Shown: positions 1-7,028 of the stretch, one piece after another
How the letters are laid out: the number at the start of each line of letters is the position of its first letter
Position numbering within the stretch: position 1 is the first letter of the stretch
From: Vicinamibacterales bacterium
Lineage (GTDB): Bacteria; Acidobacteriota; Vicinamibacteria; Vicinamibacterales; UBA8438
Direction: 5' to 3'
NCBI GenBank assembly: GCA_030745255.1
Contig: JASLOY010000175.1
Location: 1-7,028 of the forward strand
Length of the DNA: 7,028 nt
Translations under genes and position numbers: made by a program
Notes under the pieces: generated by a model
The model's database searches: none
What the model was told of the DNA's origin: nothing
The model's input: only the letters and a program-made list of their open reading frames with translations

Positions 1-1307
1 TTGGTCGTCAGCCGTTCAGCCCCACGCCGGACCCGGAGTTCCTGTTCAAGAGCGACTCACATCAGCTGGCGCTGGAGCAGCTGCAGCGGGGCATCGGGCG
101 CCGCGAGGGGATGCTGCTGCTGACGGGCGACGTCGGGACTGGCAAGACCACCACGACCCGCGCGCTGCTCCAGTTGCTCGATCGAGACGTCTTCACCGCG
201 CTCGTCCTGAACCCGTTCGTGAGTGAAGACGAGTTGCTGCGAGTCCTGCTCCAGGATTTCGGGGTCGTGTCTGACAGTCGCGCGCTCCAGTACACAAGTC
301 GGCAGAGCCTGGTCGAGACCCTGAACCGGTTCCTCCTGTCCCTGGCTCACGTCGGGGCCAGCGCGCTCGCGGTGGTTGACGAGGCGCAAAACCTGGCGCC
401 ACCGGTTCTCGAACAGCTGCGGGTGCTGACTGCCCTCGAGACCGACCAGCAGAAGCTGCTCCAGATTCTTCTGGTCGGCCAGGCGGAGTTGCAGGCCCTG
501 CTCGGAACACCCGAGATGCGGCAACTCAACCAGCGCATTGCCAGGCGGTGCACACTGCGTCCGCTGACGCGCGAGGAGGTCGATCGTTACGTCGGGTTCC
601 GAGTCCAGCTGGCGAGTGGCGCTACCGACACGATGTTCTCCGAGCGGGCGTTGGATCTGATCTACGAGTTCAGCGAGGGGATCCCGAGGAAGATCAACCT
701 CATCTGCGACCGATCGCTCGAGGCGGGCTTCGCCGCCCTGAGTCCCACGATCGATGAGACGCTCGTGGGCAAGGCGGCCGAGGTGCTGGAGTTCACGCGT
801 GCCGCCAAGGCCGAGGTTCCGTCGCCCCAGCCGGGATCCGGTCGGGGCCCTGCGCTCGTTGGCCTGGCGGCCCAGACCAAGCGGTGGTTGGCGGCGGCCG
901 CCGGGGTCGTTGCGGGTGTCGGGATCGGTGCGGCAGTGGCAGTGCTTCTGCCGTGGATGCCTGGCGCGGGTCCGGCCGTGCCAGCGCCGCCCCCCATGCT
1001 GGCCAGGCTCGCTCTCCCGGCGCCGGTCGAATTTGCCGCGGGGGCCGGGCCTGGTGTGCAGCAATCGTACTCGATCCGCGCCGTTATCTTCGAGACGCGC
1101 CCACCGGCCGACGCGACCGTGGCCATGCTGAGTGAGCTCGGCGCCGCCGCCGCCGTTATCGCGTCTGAGGAGGAGGACGCCGGCTACCTGGTGTGGGTCG
1201 GTCCGTATGCGTCGCTGGCCGACGCGCGGTTGATGGAGTCCGTCGTCAAGCGGCGCTTCGGATTCCTCGATGCGCGTATCGTCGCGGGCGGTCCTTCGGG
1301 CCGCTAG
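1..1307 (+). CDS. ExeA/GspA-type AAA+ ATPase with transmembrane segment and SPOR-like domain (5' end missing)
   Basis: The reading frame is open to the left edge (first full codon at 3) and ends at TAG 1305-1307, giving 434 visible residues. An internal ATG at 111 is not the start: the residues before it (QPFSPTPDPEFLF) are the conserved N-terminus of ExeA/GspA ATPases, so only about ten residues are missing. In visible-residue numbering, Walker A GDVGTGKTT lies at 42-50, Walker B LAVVDEAQN at 122-130 and a sensor-2-like GIPRKIN at 226-232. A Pro-rich linker leads to one hydrophobic membrane segment at about 294-319. A further Pro/Ala linker precedes a C-terminal region at about 355-428 (YSIRAVIF...YLVWVGPYASLADA...VVKRRFG) that looks like a SPOR peptidoglycan-binding fold. 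Known ExeA couples an AAA+ domain to a peptidoglycan-binding domain to help place the type II secretin; some DamX-like division proteins pair AAA+ with SPOR. I infer an inner-membrane ATPase acting at the cell wall, either in secretin/pilus assembly or in division. The ATPase call is firm; the pathway is open. Confidence 0.9.
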   Translation, partial: GRQPFSPTPDPEFLFKSDSHQLALEQLQRGIGRREGMLLLTGDVGTGKTTTTRALLQLLDRDVFTALVLNPFVSEDELLRVLLQDFGVVSDSRALQYTSRQSLVETLNRFLLSLAHVGASALAVVDEAQNLAPPVLEQLRVLTALETDQQKLLQILLVGQAELQALLGTPEMRQLNQRIARRCTLRPLTREEVDRYVGFRVQLASGATDTMFSERALDLIYEFSEGIPRKINLICDRSLEAGFAALSPTIDETLVGKAAEVLEFTRAAKAEVPSPQPGSGRGPALVGLAAQTKRWLAAAAGVVAGVGIGAAVAVLLPWMPGAGPAVPAPPPMLARLALPAPVEFAAGAGPGVQQSYSIRAVIFETRPPADATVAMLSELGAAAAVIASEEEDAGYLVWVGPYASLADARLMESVVKRRFGFLDARIVAGGPSGR

Positions 1308-1391
1308 ACTCCTTGGGTGGTGCGAGTCGGGAATGGTGAGTCAAGTCTTCTTCGCGTTTCCCTTGCTCTCGTGCCGCTCAGGGAGTCTAGC
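1303..1391 (+). repeat. 89-bp inverted-repeat element with 24-bp RNA stem, starting at the ATPase stop codon
   Basis: The left arm 1303-1326 begins GCTAGACTCC and the right arm 1368-1391 ends GGAGTCTAGC. Pairing base by base inward from 1303/1391 gives 24 consecutive pairs without a bulge: 19 Watson-Crick and 5 G-U (1313/1381, 1316/1378, 1318/1376, 1321/1373, 1322/1372). Inside, GGGAA 1329-1333 can pair with TTCCC 1358-1362 to extend the structure. The ATPase stop codon (1305-1307) sits in the base of the stem. No U-tract follows, so this is not a textbook intrinsic terminator. It could be a 3'-end-stabilising or Rho-linked hairpin, a small non-autonomous palindromic element, or a repeated intergenic element. 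The pairing is seen directly; the function is inference. Confidence 0.75.
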
Positions 1392-1406
1392 CCCCGCGTA
1401 GCGGGG
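1392..1406. repeat. Small GC hairpin CCCCGC-GTA-GCGGGG
   Basis: A perfect 6-bp inverted repeat (1392-1397 with 1401-1406) around a GTA loop abuts the right end of the 24-bp stem element. It has no T-run on either side, so it is at best part of a bidirectional 3'-end region between the converging ATPase and parE genes. Confidence 0.5.
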
Positions 1407-1408
1407 CC

Positions 1409-1426
1409 ATTGAAGAATTGAAGAAT
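1409..1426. repeat. Short AT-rich tandem repeat, unit ATTGAAGA
   Basis: Two complete copies of the 8-mer ATTGAAGA (1409-1416 and 1417-1424) are followed by a partial third (AT). The block is flanked by CCATT (1407-1411) and AATGG (1424-1428), a 5-bp inverted repeat. It is strikingly AT-rich against the GC-rich surroundings and lies between two GC hairpins in the convergent spacer. Function unknown; it may be part of a dispersed intergenic repeat family. Confidence 0.45.
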
Positions 1427-1430
1427 GGTA

Positions 1431-1465
1431 GCCCAGCGCCAGGCGGGAGCCGACGGCATCTGGGC
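1431..1465. repeat. Imperfect inverted repeat GCCCAG/CTGGGC in convergent spacer
   Basis: GCCCAG at 1431-1436 is complementary to CTGGGC at 1460-1465, enclosing 23 nt with further GCC/GGC pairing options. On its own this is weak in GC-rich DNA. It is listed because the spacer 1308-1484 contains little other than dyads like this one. Confidence 0.3.
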
Positions 1466-1466
1466 G

Positions 1467-1490
1467 GTCTGAGGCGGAGCCTCGCTAGAC
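1467..1490 (-). terminator. Hairpin at the parE stop codon, possible 3'-end element
   Basis: GAGGC (1471-1475) and GCCTC (1479-1483) form a perfect 5-bp stem with a GGA loop. GTCT (1467-1470) and AGAC (1487-1490) extend it after a 3-nt bulge. On the minus strand the hairpin starts at the parE TAG (1487-1485). There is no downstream T-run, so intrinsic termination is uncertain; a transcript-end stabilising role is possible. Confidence 0.3.
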
Positions 1491-3407
1491 ATCGAGCGCC
1501 TCGGCATCCTCGGCACGGTCCATGATGAACCGGAAGCGAGCCGAGGCGTCCCGCCCCATGAGATCGGCGATGACCCGGTCGGTCCGGATCTGATCCGCGA
1601 TCTCGACGCGTAACAAACGACGCGTCCTGGGATTGAGGGTCGTCTCCCACAGAATTCTCGGCATCATCTCTCCGAGCCCCTTGAAACGCGTTACCTCGGT
1701 CTTCACCCGTCCGTTACCCTGTTTGATCTCGGCCAGGGTTGCGTCACGCTGGCTGTCGTCGAGGGCCCAGAAGGTCTGTTTGCCGGCGTCAATCCGGTAG
1801 AGCGGCGGCTGGGCGAGATAGATCTTGCCGTTGGTGATGAGCTTGGGGAGATAGCGATACAGAAACGTGAGCAGGAGCGTCGCGATGTGGTTGCCGTCGG
1901 CGTCGGCGTCGGCCAGGATGATGACCCGGTCGTAGCGGAGTCGCGTCAGCTCGAAGCTCTTCCCGAGTCCGCAGCCCAGCGCCGTGACCAGATCCGAGAG
2001 CTCCTTGTTCTCGAGTACCTTGGCGAATGGCGCGTTCTCGACGTTGAGCACCTTCCCGCGGAGCGGCAGTATCGCCTGATGCACACGGTCGCGGCCTTGC
2101 TTGGCCGAACCGCCGGCCGAGTCGCCCTCCACGATGAACAGCTCGCTGCCGGCCGCACCCGGCGCGGTGCAGTCGCTGAGCTTTCCAGGGAGGTTGAGAC
2201 GGTTCGAGGTGGCGCTCTTGCGCGACACCGCCTGCTGGGCGGCGCGGCTGGCTGCGCGCGCGCGGGCCGCCAGGATGATCCGCGCCACAATCGCCTCGGC
2301 TACGCTGATGTTGTGATTCAGCCAGTGCTCGAGCGCCGGCCGCACGACGCCGTCGACCACCGATGCCAACTCGGGATTGTTCAACCGGTCCTTCGTTTGC
2401 CCCTGGAACTGCGGGTCTGGAATGAAGACGCTCAGAATCCCGGTGAACCCCTCACGGATGTCGTCCGTGGTCAGCGTCACGCCTTTTGGGGTCAGGCTGT
2501 GCGTTTCGATGAAGTTGCGGATCGCTTTGCCGATGCCGGCCCGGAGCCCGTTCTCGTGTGTCCCGCCGGATCCGGTCGGAATGCCATTGACGTAGCTGCG
2601 AAGGTGCTCGTCGGTCGACTCGGTCCACTGCAGCACCAGATCGAGTCGTGAGCTGGTGGTTTCGTGGTCCCTCGAGACGCTGAACGGCGCCTCGTGGACC
2701 GGGCGTGCGCTCCGGTCGACGAGAATCTGCCGTAGATAGTCGGTGAGCCCTTCCTCGTGCTGGAAGACGTGTGTTTGGCTGGTCGTCTGGTCCTCGAGGA
2801 CCACCTTCACGCCCTTGTGCAGGTAGCTTGCAACATTGAGTCGCTCGGCGATCAGGTCGGCATCGAATGTCGTCTTCGGGAAGATCGTGGCGTCAGGGCG
2901 GAAGAACACCGTGGTGCCGGTACCCCGCGCCCCGCCAACGCGTCTCAGCTTGCTGACCGGTTTGCCCTGTTTGAAGCGCTGCTCCCACCGCGCGCCGTCG
3001 CGCTTCGAGGTGGCGACGAGCTCTTTCGAGAGCGCATTGACCACGCTGGCGCCGACCCCGTGCAGCCCCCCGGCAGTCCGGTAGGTGCGGTGCTCGAACT
3101 TGCCACCAGCGTGGAGCGTCGTGAAGATGACTTCGAGTGCGCTCCGCCTGCTCTTCTGATGGGTGTCGACGGGGATACCACGACCGTCGTCGGTAATCGT
3201 CACCGATGCGCCGTCGGCGTGGAGCGTGACGCCGATCGTCGAGGCATGCCCGTTCATCGCCTCGTCGACCGCGTTGTCGAGAATCTCCCAGACCAGGTGG
3301 TGAAGTCCGGGCGGTCCGACGCCCCCGATATACATGCCCGGACGGCGGCGGACCGGCTCGAGCCCCTCGAGTACGGTGATGTCCTGAGCGGTGTAAGTCT
3401 TCGCCAT
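1485..3407 (-). CDS. parE: DNA topoisomerase IV subunit B (ParE; type IIA topoisomerase ATPase/TOPRIM subunit)
   Basis: ParE binds ATP, dimerises to capture the transport segment and supplies the metal site for cleavage by ParC. From the ATG at 3407 the protein is 640 residues, close to usual ParE length, without the large insert of proteobacterial GyrB. The GHKL ATPase shows Glu41 (general base), Asn45, Asp73/Asp74 in DDGRGIP and the glycine lid GGLHGVGA (113-120). The transducer has Gln337-Thr338-Lys339. TOPRIM has EGDSAGGSAKQGRDR from Glu427 and Asp500/502/504 in ADADADGNHIATLLL. The C-terminal tail carries TRFKGLGEMMP and LNPRTRRLL. The second metal motif and following PPLYRID resemble ParE, while NVENAPFAKVLENKELSDLVTALG is closer to GyrB, so a gyrase-like enzyme is not excluded. 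ATG 3407 lies 5 nt past the parC stop; an in-frame TTG at 3416 overlapping that stop (TTGA) would add three residues. No clear ribosome-binding site is seen, which suggests coupling to parC. Confidence 0.93.
   Translation of the reverse strand: MAKTYTAQDITVLEGLEPVRRRPGMYIGGVGPPGLHHLVWEILDNAVDEAMNGHASTIGVTLHADGASVTITDDGRGIPVDTHQKSRRSALEVIFTTLHAGGKFEHRTYRTAGGLHGVGASVVNALSKELVATSKRDGARWEQRFKQGKPVSKLRRVGGARGTGTTVFFRPDATIFPKTTFDADLIAERLNVASYLHKGVKVVLEDQTTSQTHVFQHEEGLTDYLRQILVDRSARPVHEAPFSVSRDHETTSSRLDLVLQWTESTDEHLRSYVNGIPTGSGGTHENGLRAGIGKAIRNFIETHSLTPKGVTLTTDDIREGFTGILSVFIPDPQFQGQTKDRLNNPELASVVDGVVRPALEHWLNHNISVAEAIVARIILAARARAASRAAQQAVSRKSATSNRLNLPGKLSDCTAPGAAGSELFIVEGDSAGGSAKQGRDRVHQAILPLRGKVLNVENAPFAKVLENKELSDLVTALGCGLGKSFELTRLRYDRVIILADADADGNHIATLLLTFLYRYLPKLITNGKIYLAQPPLYRIDAGKQTFWALDDSQRDATLAEIKQGNGRVKTEVTRFKGLGEMMPRILWETTLNPRTRRLLRVEIADQIRTDRVIADLMGRDASARFRFIMDRAEDAEALDV
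1895..1912. repeat. Perfect hexamer repeat (CGTCGG)3 inside parE coding the TOPRIM aspartates
   Basis: Three perfect tandem copies of a 6-bp unit read on the minus strand as alternating GCC and GAC codons. They encode the Ala-Asp-Ala-Asp-Ala-Asp stretch containing ParE Asp500, Asp502 and Asp504, the Mg2+-binding DxDxD of the TOPRIM fold. Gain or loss of a unit would keep the frame but change the active site. Confidence 0.9.
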
Positions 3408-3412
3408 TGCTG

Positions 3413-5805
<2,393 letters not shown>

Positions 5806-5806
<1 letters not shown>

Positions 5807-6453
5807 TAGGCCACCACCTCAGGCTCCTCGCGCGGAGGCAGCACGTGCAGCAGCTCGCCAAGTACCATGGCGGTGGCGCCCCAGACACGCTCGCCGAGCA
5901 GCTCGAAATAGGGCACGGTAATCGCGTCATCTCCGCGCCAGCGCCGTCCATGACGCAGACGGGCGGGATCTCGTAGCTCGCTCAGCGGCACCTCCAGGAT
6001 GTGGGCCACTTCCGCCGCCGCCGGCACCAGGGTTGGACGCCGGTCGGAGACCGCCACGACCGGATGGAGCGCGAAGTTGCTGACCGGGATGTAGAGCGCC
6101 GATAGCCGTCCAATGACCCGCAGGCCGGCAGGCTCGAGCCCGATTTCTTCGCGGGCCTCCCGAAGCGCCGCGGCTTCGACCGTCTCATCGCTGTCGACGG
6201 CCCCGCCGGGCAACGAGACCTGGCCGGCATGCTGGACGAGTGTGCCGGTCCGGCGGGTCAGCACCAGATGCACGTGTCGACCGATGGGGTAGAGCAGCAC
6301 GAGTGCGGCGGCCAGGCGCGCCGCAGGGGGAATCACTCCCGCCTGCCAGCCGAGTCGCGGCCGCGGCGCCAGCGCGATGTGCACGTCGGCGCGCGGTGCG
6401 GGGTCGTCGAGGGCGGCACGAACCTGCGCTTCAATCTGATAGAGTGTCGACAC
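5806..6453 (-). CDS. nudL: CoA pyrophosphatase, Nudix family (NudL/YeaB-like)
   Basis: This family hydrolyses coenzyme A and its derivatives to phosphopantetheine and 3',5'-ADP in the cytoplasm, controlling CoA turnover. The protein is 215 residues from GTG 6453 (MSTLYQIEAQVRAAL). The CoA-specific signature LTRRTGTLVQHAGQVSLPGG (65-84) runs directly into a complete Nudix box at 84-106 (G-x5-E-x7-REAREEIGL), with the metal-binding glutamates 99, 102 and 103. The C-terminal part keeps EVAHILEVPLSEL and VPYFELLGERVWGATAMVLGELL, typical of the family. An in-frame ATG at 6585 would give 259 residues, but its extra N-terminus is low-complexity, matches nothing I recognise and would overlap the divergent MATE gene, so I prefer the GTG. 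An AGGA lies about 14 nt upstream, rather far for a strong site. It is the first gene of the operon; the link to topoisomerase IV is positional only. Specificity among Nudix hydrolases is inferred from the signature. Confidence 0.88.
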
Positions 6454-6507
6454 GTCCGAAGTGTCTATCCTACCGCGTCTGACCACGGTGTCCGCATATC
6501 CGTCAAC
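6438..6507. promoter_or_regulatory. Divergent spacer between nudL and MATE genes with nested dyads
   Basis: Both the nudL-parC-parE operon and the MATE gene must be transcribed outward from here, so promoters are expected within or beside the 54-bp gap 6454-6507. The sequence holds a perfect 10-bp palindrome GTGTCGACAC (6444-6453, overlapping the first nudL codons), nested inside the outer dyad GATAGA (6438-6443)/TCTATC (6464-6469). GTGTC recurs at 6461-6465 and 6489-6493. TAGGAT on the minus strand and TATCCT on the plus strand (both 6466-6471) resemble -10 boxes, but I found no -35 at proper spacing. An operator is possible but unproven. Confidence 0.3.
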
Positions 6508-7028
6508 ATGACCGACGCCGTTCCCGCCAGGAAAGAGTTTGACCGGTCGATCGTCGAGGGTCCCCTGGGCCGCGCCGTGTGGCACCTGGCCTGGCCCACG
6601 ATGGTACAGAACGTCATCGGCGGTCTCCAGGGCATCATCGATCAGGCGATGGTGGGCAACTTCGTCGGGTTTACCGGCAACGCGGCCATCGGCGTGAGTC
6701 TACAGATTTTCATCCTGGTCATCGTCTTCGTAGCGTCCGTTTTTACAGGGATGGGGGTGCTGGTGGCGCGATTCGCCGGCGCCGGTGAGCCCGACAAGGT
6801 GAACCGGTCTGTCTACCAGGCGTTTCTGGTCGCCGTCGTGCTGGCGGTCGGGGTGATGGCGCCGCTGGGGTACTGGTTCGCGCCGACGCTGCTGACCCTG
6901 ATCAACGCGGAACCGGAGGTGCAGGTCGAGGCGTTGCCCTACATTCGAATTCTGTTCGTGTTCAGTATCGGGATGCTGATGTTCTTTATGTTCAGCGGCG
7001 CCCTGCGCGCCGCGGGCGACGCCAAAAC
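6508..7028 (+). CDS. MATE-family multidrug/Na+ (H+) antiporter, N-terminal part (3' end beyond window)
   Basis: The frame from ATG 6508 (MTDAVPARKEFDRSIVEGPL) stays open to the edge, giving 173 complete residues of a protein whose family is usually about 450. Four hydrophobic segments are visible at roughly 24-46, 58-86, 104-127 and 143-164. The pattern WHLAWPTMVQNVIGGL...IIDQAMVG at the first helix, the Gly-rich LVARFAGAGEPDKVNRSV loop and FSGALRAAGDAK after the fourth helix are classic MATE signatures. Such transporters expel cationic drugs or metabolites from the cytoplasm in exchange for Na+ or H+. No ribosome-binding site is obvious before the ATG, so a leaderless or weakly initiated message is possible. 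The gene is divergent from nudL; substrate cannot be told from this part. Confidence 0.9.
   Translation, partial: MTDAVPARKEFDRSIVEGPLGRAVWHLAWPTMVQNVIGGLQGIIDQAMVGNFVGFTGNAAIGVSLQIFILVIVFVASVFTGMGVLVARFAGAGEPDKVNRSVYQAFLVAVVLAVGVMAPLGYWFAPTLLTLINAEPEVQVEALPYIRILFVFSIGMLMFFMFSGALRAAGDAK

Noticed and set aside
57..1064. 335-codon open frame on the minus strand opposite the ATPase gene
   Set aside because: It is antisense to a well-supported AAA+ gene, its product is Arg/Gln/Gly-rich without a recognisable domain, and long antisense frames are expected in GC-rich DNA.
1303..1391. Insertion sequence or MITE with target duplication
   Set aside because: The 24-bp terminal inverted repeats fit the idea, but I find no matching direct repeats at the flanks and no transposase, so it stays a hypothesis only.
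1303..1406. Intrinsic (Rho-independent) terminator for the ATPase gene
   Set aside because: The stems are strong but no T-run follows on the + strand; AT-rich sequence after 1408 is mostly A/G/T mixed. I list the element as an inverted repeat instead.
1887..2651. 254-codon plus-strand frame within parE
   Set aside because: Antisense shadow of the conserved transducer/TOPRIM region; no ribosome site or known motif.
6453..6585. Longer nudL start at ATG 6585
   Set aside because: It would run through the divergent spacer and into the MATE coding region, and the added residues lack family resemblance; MSTLYQIEAQ from GTG 6453 looks like a natural N-terminus.

Overview
This is a GC-rich bacterial window with long genes, short spacers and almost no non-coding sequence. 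The protein set and style are an AAA+/SPOR membrane ATPase of the ExeA/DamX type and a ParC/ParE pair with some gyrase-like traits. This would fit a soil or sediment Gram-negative lineage such as Acidobacteriota (Vicinamibacteria-like). That placement is inference from family resemblance only. There is no rRNA gene or other phylogenetic marker here, and I see no tRNA, CRISPR array, insertion sequence or phage gene.

Layout. Positions 1-1307 (+) hold an ExeA/GspA-type ATPase lacking only its first few residues. It has Walker A and B motifs, one membrane segment and a periplasmic SPOR-like domain, an architecture that recalls DamX-like cell-division proteins. Positions 1308-1484 are a convergent intergenic spacer packed with dyad symmetries. 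The largest is an 89-bp element (1303-1391) whose arms make an uninterrupted 24-bp RNA stem that begins at the ATPase stop codon. Positions 1485-6453 (-) form a compact three-gene operon, transcribed nudL-like CoA pyrophosphatase, then parC, then parE. The first junction is a TAGTG stop/start overlap and the second a gap of about 5 nt. A 54-bp divergent spacer follows, with a small palindrome over the nudL start. From 6508 (+) a MATE-family multidrug/Na+ antiporter begins and runs off the right edge.

How the genes work together. ParC and ParE form the A2B2 type IIA topoisomerase that decatenates and relaxes DNA. All catalytic residues are visible: the ParE ATPase Glu/Asn/Asp, the QTK lysine, the TOPRIM Glu and DxDxD, and the ParC Arg-Tyr dyad. 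Tight coupling should keep the subunits stoichiometric. The Nudix gene at the head of the operon is a housekeeping hydrolase with no obvious mechanistic link to DNA topology. The ATPase and the MATE transporter flank the operon on the other strand and are probably separate units.

Most noteworthy: (i) the 24-bp stem, in which all five non-Watson-Crick positions are G-U on the + strand, so the symmetry looks like RNA structure with a direction; (ii) an 18-bp perfect hexamer repeat encoding the TOPRIM metal-binding aspartates of ParE; (iii) mosaic GyrB/ParE signatures and a degenerate GyrA-box in the last blade of ParC; (iv) the nudL-parC-parE coupling. No clearly new system is demonstrated; most of the window is conserved housekeeping sequence.
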